Source: Enoplosus armatus
Taxonomy: Eukaryota > Chordata > Actinopteri > Centrarchiformes > Enoplosidae
Assembly: GCF_043641665.1 (NCBI RefSeq)
Contig: NC_092189.1
Location: 18,891,333 to 18,955,332, forward strand
Direction of reading: 5' to 3'
Length of the DNA stretch: 64,000 nt
In this document: piece by piece, positions 22,216-34,243 of the stretch
Layout: every line of letters begins with the position of its first letter
Numbering within the stretch: the first letter of the stretch is position 1
Notes under the pieces: model-generated
The model's database searches: none
What the model was told of the DNA's origin: nothing
The model's input: only the letters and a program-made list of their open reading frames with translations
Made by a program: the position numbers and the translations under genes

Positions 22216-24450
22216 GCGACCAACATTGTCACTCATAGAGACACGTCACTATCACGGCTAAAGACGCTGCAGTAACGATACCTTTGCTCCCAGATTGTCA
22301 CAAGTTAACTGAATTGAGTATAAACCATGTACATTACAATCGTGCTCAATCTTCACTAATTCTTGTCAACAGCACTTTCACATTCAGACTGTGGTGGTCG
22401 GACAGAAGCGGTACGTTAATGTTGTTTTTTTCCCCAAAGCTTGAGTCATAACCAATCTCAGACTAGTGCTTCGAGACTGAATAACTGTCCGAAGAGGCGA
22501 CTGCTGACTGTGATTAACCCAAACCCACATTTACGCTCATCCTGAGGCTATATGACTGCACAGAGATGTGGAAAAAGAAGCAAGTTTAGAGGAAAATAAA
22601 ACAAAGAAGTGGAGTTCAGTGGAAGAGGCAAGAATTAGCCTCATGTTTTGGTTGCATCTTAATAATGGGAATTAGATTTTCTAATTAAGAAAATAAGAAA
22701 AAACATAATTTACATTCTCTTTTCTCTTTGACATGTCAAGTTTCTCATTATTGCTCTGTCTTTGCTTCATTAAATATAAGTTTGACACGCTGATAAGATG
22801 ACGTGACGTGTTGCCTGACGTTAGCGCTCCTTTGCTGAACTCTGAGTCACACAGAATATAGAGGGATGTAGGCAGCACTGGAGGTAGAAAAACCATCAAT
22901 GAAATGCAGCATTGCGCATTAGATGCACAAGAGCGTCAACAACAATGCTTTACTTTCGGCCACCGCTGACGCTCATGATCGTGTTTGTTCATGAGTCACG
23001 AGAGGGCAAAGACGGAACACAAAAAGGTTGAGAAGGAAGTACAAAAGATTGAGCTTCTGTGTTGAGTCGGGGCTCTGTTGTTTCTTCTTCAGGATGGCTA
23101 TGATGACTGAATGTGAATCTCTATTAAATCTGAGTCACTCTGATGCTTTCATGTGGCTTCTGGCTGGATGGAAAACAATTTGACGTCGAACAAAGCGTCC
23201 TTTTCTTTACTCCCGCGACGACTGAAAAACGATTGACGTACTTCAGAATGGGCCCCCGCCTGCTCGGCACGCAGAGCTTTTCATGACACACTTTTAGCTG
23301 CTCGTCGAGTCTGAGTGGGTCTCATGGCAGTTCAGCCATTCACCATCTTATCTCTGTCATCATCTTCGCGACACATTTGCATGTAGACAGTCAAGGAATT
23401 GACTGAAGGAAGGAAGTTGAGTAAGTCAGCCCACATGAGCATGTGGTTTTGACAAAACCAGAAAGAACCCTGCAGAGAATTCGTGTATTTGAGAGTTTTA
23501 TGGCAGGGTGGGATGTGAAATACCACATATGGGCCAGATTCAGCCCACAGAGGCCATGAGATCAGGGTTAAAAATCCTGGAAACCAGAATGGGAGTGTGT
23601 CCTCAAAATCTCAGCGTCATAATGGGATGCTGCTTTTCTCTGCTAGTACGGCAAAAGGAGGAAACATTTCAAGTGTGTGAGAATAAGTCTGACACATTTT
23701 CGGGTGTTTCAACCACCCACAGGATGAGTTCAACCACCGCACCATGAATCCCAACAGAAGGCACACTAGATGCATCACTACCACGATTGCCTCTGGGGAG
23801 AAGAGACAAGGTGAATGGAGTCGCCAGGTAGTGAGGAGACAACTCGATCCATCCTGCGCTGCCGTCCTGTGAAAGGGCACCACGGGCTGCTGCTGGAGCC
23901 AGACGGGACCTGATGTGCTGTTCCCTGAGTCGCCTCAGGGAGCTGCAGCATGGACGGACTCTTTGATGAGGAGAGGATTACCTTGCTGTTCAAAGTTGTG
24001 TGTTTTTTCCCCCATATGATTTGAGATTATGATGATTTTGTTTTGTTTTAGTTGTTTGTGGTATTTTAGCTTATTTTAAGCGCATTTTAAGTGATTAAAT
24101 CAGAGTTTGTGTGTGCGTTCTCTAGTTTAACGTGTAATTTAAGAGACTGGCTCAGTTATATTGATATTGTGTTTACCTCAGCCACATTATTTATCATACA
24201 AAATCAAATATGCAGTCATATTTGTAATTGCAGTTGTTCTTCAGAATAATATTCTTGTCTCGGTTAAATAAACAAATGACTGATCATAGTTTTGTTTTTT
24301 GTCCTCTTTTAATAATCTAAAAGGAAACGAATGTCAATGTAGTAATAATGACTTTGATATTAATAAAAACAAATGTTACTATAATACTATTAGGTATACT
24401 AATAGAAGCCCACCCCATTATTCTTACATATTGTAGAACTATAATAAATA
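22216..24450. other. Unassigned intergenic DNA
   Basis: Mixed-composition DNA. The segment 23690-23990 is GC-richer than its flanks and open in several frames, but none shows a domain or plausible splice sites. No repeat recognised. Confidence 0.35.
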
Positions 24451-24452
24451 TG

Positions 24453-24675
24453 CTACAGCTGATTGCCAGGAAAATAACTGGCAACTATTTTGATAATCAA
24501 TAAATCCATTTCTCAAGCAAAAATGCAAAATATTTGCTGGCTCTTTTTTTGTGGGAATCTGCTGCGTCTCATGGCGTCTCACTGGACTTCAGGAAAGTTT
24601 TCCTGAAATGTATAGACCAAGCAGTTAATCAATTAATTGATCAAATAATTGGCAGATTAAGCAATAACGAAAACA
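24453..24675 (-). repeat. Reverse copy of the AGGGCTGCAACTAA family
   Basis: Plus strand shows CTGGCAACTATTTTGATAAT, a central region with AATGCAAAATATTTGCTGG, then TGTATAGACCAAGCAGTTAA, ATAATTGGCAGATTAAGCAA and TAACGAAAAC, which is the reverse complement order of the copy at 2485-2767. Confidence 0.7.
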
Positions 24676-25369
24676 GGCTATGCTAATAGATGGTTTTAAA
24701 TATAGCACATGCAAGCATTATGGGGTGGCTCTTTGGAAGTGTAGTTGCAGTATTAATGTGACAGTGTGCGTTCATGAGGTGCAGAGGAACTGAGTTTATA
24801 CTGTGTGCAATGTTTACGTGCTTTGAAGTGCCTCATTGAATCCACGTGCTTTTCATTTCAGCGCTTAGAAAAAGAATTACTGGAGGAAACATCCTGGAAG
24901 TGATCTTGTGCCCTCAGGAGATGAATGACAGAGGGATTAATGAGCATACTGTACATTCCCCCGACAGTGTTCCCCAGATATCCCAGAGTCTTCTTCTCCC
25001 AAGTTAATCCTCTTAGCGATGAGATCTGAGGTTTCATTTCCTAACAGAGAATCAGGGATTTCAACATCTCGCACACACTGTGTATACCTGACAGCCTGAG
25101 CTCTGCGTCTGAACTACATGGTACTTTTCATATATTTCACATTCGACTAAGCATTTGGTTATTTGAAACGATTTTGAAATAGAGGCACATCATTTACTTT
25201 GGCTGCACTGAAGATTACAGTCAGAAGTCGACAACGTGCGACAAAGAATGACTCAGTTGTGTTTATTCTGCCACCAGCAGCTGGTTTCAGTTCTGTTGCT
25301 AGTAGCAACCGCTACTGTCAAAGTTCCATAGCAGTTTAACTGACATTGTTACGTCGGCCATTTTGTTAC

Positions 25370-25560
25370 ATCTTTTAACAAGCAAATGTTGACAGGCATC
25401 TTTCATCAATGCACTTGGAACATTATCTGTGTTTTGTGCTTGTTGATTCATAATGTGTGAATGTAGTTTTTCTGCGATCAGTTTACGGCTAACCAAGCTA
25501 GCCGTGATACTAGCTGGTTACTAGTCTGAGGCTAAAGGCCGGGTTATGCTTGATCAGAAC
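25370..25560 (+). repeat. Unnamed interspersed repeat shared with 63595-63745
   Basis: Shares TTGACAGGCATCTTT, TGATTCATAATGTGTG-like, TCTGCGATCAGTTTACGGCT, AACCAAGCTAGCCGTGATAC and GAGGCTAA with the second copy in the same order. It is followed by GGCCGGGTTATGCTTGATCA, which resembles the end of a small non-autonomous element. I do not know a name for the family. Confidence 0.6.
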
Positions 25561-28500
25561 TAGTTTGTAAGTGTTTATAGTTGTTCAGCTTACTTTTTCG
25601 CATACTGGCCCCTGAATGTGTTGCTAATACAACATTATTTTCCTGTTGATTTACTGTTGTCGATGTAGTCACTTTTTTACATTTACTCTTGTTTACTTAG
25701 TTTCCTCCTGGAGGGACAACTAATTCAACAGTAATTCTGTACTTTTGGGAATTTTGCTTCCTTGTTAATTTAATTCATTTTTGCAAAATCTTTCGTCCAG
25801 CCTACGTTCATGATATCTTATTTTTTCCCGATTCATAATCACTATCATTGAATTTGTTGTGTGTGGGTGTGGAGTAAGACTGATTACGGTGGTTTTTATT
25901 GTTCCTGTTTGTTATGCTGCTGGTTGTATGTTTCATGACTGGTGGTTTTATGTGTGCTACCGGTTGTATGTCATGTGTTTTCTTATTGCCAGAGTTGTTT
26001 CTCTGCAGTGTATTTGTTAATTTTAAATGGAACTGCAATGCGGAGTCCAAAACAATTTTCCCCAAGGAGACAAATACCTTGATCTTGTCCAACACTGTTT
26101 TCCCAGTATCCACTGCTATCCTCAGCATTTGTTGGAAGAGTCTTTGGTTTGCTGCACAGCTGTGCATCGACACACACAGTGAAGGCAGAGGAATGTTTCT
26201 TCTGGGAGCCAAATCCAGACTGATACTTCCTGACAATAGCTTCACTGTAGTTAAATGCATCTTGCTGGTCCAGGTGCGCGGCTCTAAAAATTGCATAAAT
26301 GTCTCACTACAGTGGAAAATGTTGGAAAAATACGGCTGAGGTCTGAGACCTTTATTGCACAGTATATTCAGAATGAATGGGTTTTCATAAACATTTAAAG
26401 TCAGATCAATAGTTCTGAGTCAACAGATTCAAAGGATTTCATACGTCACTTTGAAACCGTGCATGACCATCTGCGACCCGAAAGAAAAAGGCCGATGAAT
26501 ACTTGGAATAAAATGGAGGACATGTGAGGGACAGCCACACGGAGAGAAGCCACCGCACTTTTTCCAAAAAACAAACAAATATTGATTCAAAATAGAAGAT
26601 GGAAAACATGATCATAACTTAAAGCACAATTCAGTGTTATATCTTCATATTCAAACAACACAATTGGTGAACAACTTGGATTTGACTAATATTAATAACC
26701 TGAGAAATAGGTACACTCATGTAAACAATCAAATAATGTTAAATATGGAACCTCAATGTTGATCAGACTGAGTGCAGGAAGGGCCTCACGTAGAAAACCA
26801 GACACATTTTTTTCAAAAAGTAAAAACACTGTTTGCACAGCATCGCCCATGTAAACAGCAACTACAATGTTTGCTTTCGCAATGGAAAATATCCACCCAG
26901 CAGTCAGGGTGTCTGTGAGGAAATGTGACATTATGGAGGTGATGATAGTGATTAACATGATTTTCACTTTGTTTTTCTTTTGCAGGTGGAGACTTCTAGA
27001 CACGAAGGAACAAAGTGAAAATTCATTCAGGATGCAACCCATATAAGAGCAAACATGCAGTGGGTTATGCAATATTCTGAGTGCAACATGCTATTAAAGG
27101 TCGATAAAAATGTCTGAAGGTGCTCATCACTTTAATATTCGCACATTATAACCTTCATGAAGGTAAGATTAAGGATTTATTGCAAGACTGTTGTATTAAA
27201 CTGAATTAGTTTTAGCAAGGTGAAATATATATAATTTATATATTTCAGGTCAAATTGTTTGACATATCCTGTGTAAAATCTTGCTGTGAGTGAACATTCA
27301 CAGTGCTGATGTGTGAATGACCTCACCTGAAAGGCTAAATCAATGGAAAGTGTTAAGACCAAGGAACGGATTAGATTGGATTATTTGGTCTGTCGATATT
27401 GTTTGACAAAATAGAGAAAAACTCCTTTTTACATAGAAGGACATAATAAATAACACAAACAATAATAAATAATAATACACACATTACAATATGAGAATCA
27501 TGTTGAATAAACTGCAACCAGAATGCTTCTGCATCTTCAAGTTGCCGACCTTTATAAACTTTCCATCATGATGAGAAGCTGCTGAAGGTTTCACCACCAA
27601 GTATTTCATCTTTAAACAGCTGTCTGTCCTGAGGTAAAGTGTGTTATCAATTTATTCGTTTTGTTTATTTATAACTGTGTGTGTCTACCTGAGTGCTTAA
27701 ATGTCAGTCAAGTCACGTGTTTGTTTGGGTTATTTTCAAAAATGTCCAAACCAAAGAAACTCAAGTTTCAGGAGATAATCATCTACTGTGCTATTTCCTA
27801 AGGCGGTTTTCCTGAAAAGACCAAGGAGTCTTACACAAGAGGACATGTCTCTGACGCACACACATAGATTACTACCTGCAGCTTATACTCCATCCACCTT
27901 CTCATTTACTGTAATATCACTTGGTATGTTACAACACTACATGTCTTCTATGAGGGCGTGTTGCCAATGTTTTTGTTGTTGTCAAGTTGTCCCAGTTCTT
28001 ATCAAAGCTTCCAGGTTACAGAAAGAAGAGCATGAGCCTGTATGAGGAAAAACTCCATCTAATGGCGTTTTTCATCAAAATGCCATGTGTGATTCCTAAG
28101 ACAGTCTATAATTTTGAGAAGAAATGGTAAATAAAGTGTCTTTTCATGTGCAGTGGATTTGCAGAGCATTAAGCTTTATTGTATTATAGATTTAATTCCA
28201 AATGGTGCTGAGAGTCCCCCCCATCCTTGTCCGGACCTTCTTGCCAGATGGCCAACCCTAAAAAAACCCTGTTTACAGGTGGTTACAAACTTCTTCCATT
28301 TGACTGCGATGGAGCCACCTTGTCAGGTGCAACAAAGCTAACAGGACAGTGAGACGAACGTCAACCAAACACAGAGCTCTGATCTTAAGTCAAATCACCT
28401 GTGTGGGTGTACCAGGGTTGTGAAGGGCCTTTACTGTAATACATTCTAATAAACATTTCTAGAAACATGTTTTTGCTTTGTCATTACAGGTTAATGTGTG

Positions 28501-31500
28501 TAGATTGACGGCCAACAAAGTAAATAAAAAGTGAAGACTGAACACGTTCCAGCACATATCTCCATATACAGCACATCATACATAAATCTTTGCAGCCTGC
28601 TGAGTCTTAGTCTTTCCCACTTTCTTCCAGCAGGAAGTAGAGCAGGGCTCTCTTTTTTTCCTCGTCTCCCTTTCTACATATTTTTCTCTCTTTCACACAC
28701 ACATTCACACACCAAGTCGACCTCACGTGCATCCACACTCATCAGCTCCTCTTCCGTCCTGGGAGAACTCGGCTTTGCGTGCACGATCATCAGGCTCACA
28801 TGCTCATGCGGTCCACTTCCCTGCCTGAACACACAGCTTATAGATTATTGCCTGCAAGCGTGCTCATTATCTCTAAGCGCACCCCACGCAGTCTCACGTG
28901 CACTGCACTGAGCCTGTCCTCTCCTGTACCCCGTATCCCCCTCCATCCCCCTCAGGGAATCTTGGCATCGCCGCAATATTTCTGTACTGCTTCATACTGC
29001 TATCATTTTCTTCTGTTGTTTTTCTGTCCTCTCGCAGCCTGTTCAGACACTCATAGCTTCTTTGCTTTCTTTTGCTGTCTCTTTTTTTACTAATTTCTCT
29101 CCTCTCCTATTTTAAAATCATCTCAACAACACGCAGTAGATAAGGATCACAAAAGTGCCCACCAAAGTGCTGGCAAATAATATTGTGGCATGCATTTCAT
29201 CATCTGGGATTTGGTATCTTTGTTTTGTTCTGGTTTTGTGGCATTTCCCGTCTTTATTTGCTTGCGTGGTTTGTTTTGCCCGCAGGCCTGTGTTACCAGT
29301 TGTTTGACCACCTGGTAAAAATGATGTGTGTTGTGTTGGCGAGCTCAGGGAGAAACCAGACCTGTGCATTCAACAAAGGGATGGATATTGTTTGAAATGT
29401 CTCAATAATATTTCCAATACAGCGCCTGAGTTGAAGTACTAATACCAAAGTTATTCTTTTTTCAAAACTTTACTTTGAGGAATATAAACATTTCTTATTT
29501 AAACAAAGGAAGCCACATTTCTCTAAAGCTAAAACGTAAGCAGCCATACAAGAACTGATGATTTAAAGCAGGAATTACAATTATTATTACAATGACTAAT
29601 AATACACATAGATACTGGGAGCAAGGACACGGCGACTGGTCCGTCACACAGATCTCTCTATGCAAGGGTTTTCTTTATCGTGGTGATTATTTGTATACGT
29701 CAATATGTTGTGAGAGTGAACAAATTGAAAGAGAACACAGAGAAGCAATTACAATATTGTCTCAGCTTGGGTGAATAACAGAAGCATTGAAGCTGGTTGC
29801 CTTCATCTCTTTTAGATTAGACAGAGGTGATATCTGAACTGAAGACTGAGTTTTCCAAGTAACCACAGAAAGTCTTTGAACAAACTATCTTGGAATCAGA
29901 CCGTTCTGCTTCAAAGCATCTGGACCACGTTCAGATCAGGCTCATGTGGAGCATGAAGACTGTCAGTTTGTCCCTGTCTTAAAAGGAGTCTGCCCTCTGT
30001 GATGTATAGTTAATATGGACAAAATATTGTTAATAGTATCACAAGTTACCCTCAATACTCTAGTTTTAACTTTGAATGAATCACTCCCTCTGATATTCAC
30101 TCAACAGCTATTTTAAATAGCCAGAAAAAGTGTAATAACAAGTAAAGAAGCAAAGAAATTCAAAGGAAAACTGTGGGAAACATTGATGGGTGCTGGTGAT
30201 CTGTGTTCAGTTTGTATCTTGATTTTAACTGGAGTCACAAAACAATTGGTGGTCATGTCAAACAAAATGGAAAACATGATTTTCAACCAGCTGAAACATT
30301 AAATGCCAGATGGTCTGACAGTAAAATAATATGCCTGCTGTTTGGAAAACACAGGCTTGCTACTTTTTCAAAAAGACACACAAGTCATATTGTTGTATTT
30401 GTATCATTTAAGAGATGTACTGTATTGTATGTACTGCACAGTATGCAGCTATTAGAGGCAGATAGAGACTGTAAACAAATATTACAGCTGAGCTGGACAG
30501 ATAAAAAAGATGTGGTGAGAGACTCATAATTTACAAATCAAGCAATTTTCATTGTGGTTTATATGCAACTGTTGTGACTGATTTTTAAAAAGTGACATTA
30601 CAAAAATACTGAATTAAACTATAAATCTGACCGAGACATGCAGGCAAATCAACAGCCAGAGAGAAAAACGTATTGGGATAAACAGACACAGAGACAGATG
30701 CAGGGCAAATGAGTGAGAGCGAAAAAAACAAAGACAGGGGAGAGACGGATAAACTGTAGTTATGCAACATATCGTGCAAACAGACCATCACTAGTCAGTC
30801 AGGTTAGACAAAAGCACAAGTAAGACACATAAACACACAAAAACAAGTCCGAATACAGATTCCAGCGAGGCCAGAGGTCAGTAGGAATGAATATGCCTTT
30901 TTGTCTGTTTTCTTTTAAATCTTTGTTGCCATTTTACTGTAGGTGCAGTTTCTTCCATTTAAACATCATGGACCTGAGCTGAAGTAGTAATGACCTGAAG
31001 AATGAAGCAATGTTAACGGGAAGAAACCACTCATCTGCAACTTCAATGGATGAGATTGGTATGTGTGACAAAATAATCTCAACTCAACGTCCACTGAACA
31101 GCATTTTTTTGAGCTTTCAACCACATCTCACAGTTTTCATCAGCCAGACACATGAGCCAGAACTGTGGTACGAAATCTTAATGTGAATTAATCAAATAAT
31201 TATTTTCAAAATTAATGCAAAACTGAATTCTTGTATGGGTACGTTCCATTGAAAAAGTGCCAAATAGTGACAGCAAGACAGAGTGCAATGGACTGTACAA
31301 TGATAGGAAGCTGCAGTTCAAACTCGACAAACAGGCTGAAACCATCAACGTTCCTCCAGATAAGAGGATCACATTCCTGTTAGATTAAAAGTGAATTTTT
31401 TTGCACGCTAGGAGGATGTTTGCCTGAGGCCTACTCAATCATCATGCCAGTAACCAGGAGCCTTCGAGCCGTCACAGCTTCTAGAAAATAACCCCAAACT

Positions 31501-33037
31501 GTTGTGAAATGAATGAAAGCAGCTCTGATAAGCAAGAGGAGGAAGGAGGTGTTTGTGATGATCTGAAATTCATCACTCTTTATTGAAGGTGGTGGCAGGT
31601 CCATATAAACTATGTGAGTTTATCTTTTTCCCACTGGGTGGCTTGTTGAAAATGACAGGGAGACTCTGACTCTGATTCTCAATCTCAGCCTTTTATTTTC
31701 TTTTTCCTCTCGGAGACACGCTGTGTGGTCAAGCTGTCCAGCTGCCAGAGTGTCCAGAGGGAACCCATGCAAATAGACTACACATGCAAACTACTCTAGA
31801 AAAAATATTGCAAATGAAGGTGGAGGTGGATTCGTCAGCTTTTGAGTCTTGGACAAATAGAAAGGTCTCAGCAGAGCCTTGACAGCAGCTCTGTAATCCA
31901 TCAGCTAACTTCAAAGGTATTCCTGTAGTTATAAAAACCTTCTCCTCTTCCCTTTTCCTCTACTGGGCAAGAAATACAAGCCTGACCTTTTCCCAAAGTG
32001 AATAAACACGACCTGGAGTAGGCGCACAGAGGCCAAAACAGGAGCTCAGTAACACTTCTGCATGTCTTAGTTTTCCCCAGCTTCCTCATTTGCATCAACA
32101 AATCCTGGTGGATTCAGTGTCACTCATGACAGGATGCAAACACACACGAGACAAAAGATGAAAGATATACATGTAGTAATACAGAGTAAAAAGCAGTGCA
32201 GATAAACGTGGGGATTTGTGTCATCATTTGGCTATAAATCCCCATGCAGATAGTGACAACAGCCTGTTAATGGAATAAAAACACGTATAAAGAGCCAGAG
32301 CAGCAGTTACGTAATTCATCATCTAACTTCAAAGTAGGTTGTTTGATGTGACACTAACCCTCTCTCCTGCAGAGTAAACGTTAACCTTCATGTGATGTCA
32401 AGCATCTGGGAAAAAGAAAATTAGAGTCTTCCTGGATCTATTGTTGCTCTTCAAATCCTGAATGAGTAAACTTTCTATAATGGGTTATAATGTGTGCATG
32501 GCAGCAGAAAAGTGCATAATTCATATTTGAGATAGAGAGCTGAAGTCCTGACATCCCTTACAGGCTTCTGTAACTCAGTTCAATCTCTCACTGCGGATTC
32601 CGTTCATCTTTCTTTGTGAAAACAAGAATCCTGTTCCTGATGTTCTGGGATCAATAAGTATCTGCTACTGCAGTTTGCCTGAACTGTATTACAAAACTGT
32701 TCCACAAATCTGGTGAAAAGCCTGAAACCAGAGAAGTGGAGGCAGATTTTGGAATGAGACATTCAACAATCACAAATGGGTGCAATATTTTGGGAGTTTT
32801 GTAGGTTTTCTTACTTACCGGAAATTCCAGTTTCACTTCAGCTCTCTATGAAGCTTGTAAGTTCATGATTGAGGGTATAAATGAGGCAGGCGAAACAGTT
32901 TCCCAAAAACAATACCAACATTGTGATTTGTTCTTACACTTTTGAAATACATTCAAAAGCTATTTAATCCTGGTACAATGAGAAGGTCGTAACTTTTATC
33001 CAACCTTTCCACTGGGATTACAGCCAACTAGGCAGTA
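25561..33037. other. Intergenic DNA, no supported gene
   Basis: Seven kilobases with no exon I can defend. It includes overlapping opposite-strand frames at 25808-26339, a frame at 26692-27072 (minus) and a CT-rich stretch at 28600-29100. A pair of about 48-base related segments lies at 31871-31919 and 32291-32337. Confidence 0.35.
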
Positions 33038-33173
33038 ACACACACACACACACACACACCCATCATCGCCCTCCATCACTGACGGGAACAGAGCAGTGGT
33101 TCTGTGCTTTGGGGGCCACTGGCACACATTAAAAATAATGTACTCTGGTTTCACAATTCAGATCCATGCTCAA

Positions 33174-33230
<57 letters not shown>
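33038..33230. repeat. Two (CA)n microsatellites (33038-33059 and 33176-33230)
   Basis: The second is a pure run of about 27 units. About 116 bases of unique DNA separate them. Confidence 0.95.
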
Positions 33231-33232
<2 letters not shown>

Positions 33233-33604
33233 GCTCTTGTCCGGGCCACACAGCAGCGTAATTAGGTCTGTTTTGTGCTGATAGAGAAACAGTAATGTGA
33301 TACACACACATGCTTCTGTGATTACAGACAGAGCCTACAGCAAAAAGAGAGAACACACTACAAGAAGACAAGCAAAACTGAGAGGGAACAGGGAACCTAA
33401 AAAAAAAACCCAAAAAACCAAGCACTTGATGCCGCATCTGATGTTGCATGAGAAAAGACAAAAAAACTGAGAAGAACATTTGATACTACAACATGAAACG
33501 TGGATTTAAAGTCACCTTTGAGATGTTAGAGATGATGGATTCTTTTGATAAAATGTAACATGGACACAAAATGCAAGAAAGGCCAATACATACATACATA
33601 CATA

Positions 33605-33609
<5 letters not shown>

Positions 33610-33639
<30 letters not shown>
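33610..33639. repeat. (TG)n microsatellite preceded by (CATA)n
   Basis: TG run directly after a short CATACATACATA tract (33587-33604). Confidence 0.95.
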
Positions 33640-33641
<2 letters not shown>

Positions 33642-33987
33642 CGCTGAAGTGGTGGCAGGGCCAGATGGCAGTGCCCTGGGGTGGAGGGAAGAGAGAGAGA
33701 GAGAGCTGTCATGTCACTTCATGCTGTTGACTTCTGTTATCGCTCCTCAGATCGTCTCCTCTCCACATTCCCTCCAATTATTGTGTAACTGATATAACGC
33801 AAATTAACAAAAATAATTTGGTATTTTAAAAGTATTTAAATATGGAGAAGAGAAGGCTCTGAACATATCACCTACAAACTTCAAACACATCATTAAGTCC
33901 ATACATAAAATCCATATTTAAACCCACAGGATGTAAAGAGCTTCATTTGTGTGTCCAATAAAGTTTTGTTTGACAAAGTTTTCAGGG

Positions 33988-34173
33988 ATGACCAAATACG
34001 AGCAAAACTAATCCCATTCCCATCAGCTAACACGCGAACCTAAGGTTGTGAACATAGTTAACCTTATACCTGCTAAACATCAGCATGATAGCATTGTCAT
34101 TTTGAGCATGCTAGCATTTAGCTCATAGCACCACTGTGTGTGCAGCCTGGCAGAGCAGCTAGCATGGCTGTAG

Positions 34174-34175
<2 letters not shown>
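33988..34175 (+). repeat. Teleost interspersed repeat, 3' half of the 9035-9345 family
   Basis: ATGACCAAATACGAGCAAAA, CATTCCCATCAGCTAACACG, TTATACCTGCTAAACATCAG, TTTGAGCATGCTAGCATTTA, GCTCATAGCACCACTGTGTG and GCTAGCATGGCTGTAGACTG are in family order. The element runs straight into a TG microsatellite. Confidence 0.8.
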
Positions 34176-34242
<67 letters not shown>

Positions 34243-34243
34243 T
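34176..34243. repeat. (TG)25 followed by a poly-T run
   Basis: Pure TG run to 34226, then T to 34243. It sits exactly at the end of the interspersed repeat and may have grown from its tail. Confidence 0.95.

Noticed and set aside
26692..27072. 126-codon minus-strand frame
   Set aside because: Hydrophobic stretches but no family resemblance, no splice context and strong AT bias. It is better read as chance.
29260..29330. Exon-like segment between TTTTGCCCGCAG and GGTAAAA
   Set aside because: Only about 30 bases, no partner exons and no recognisable peptide.
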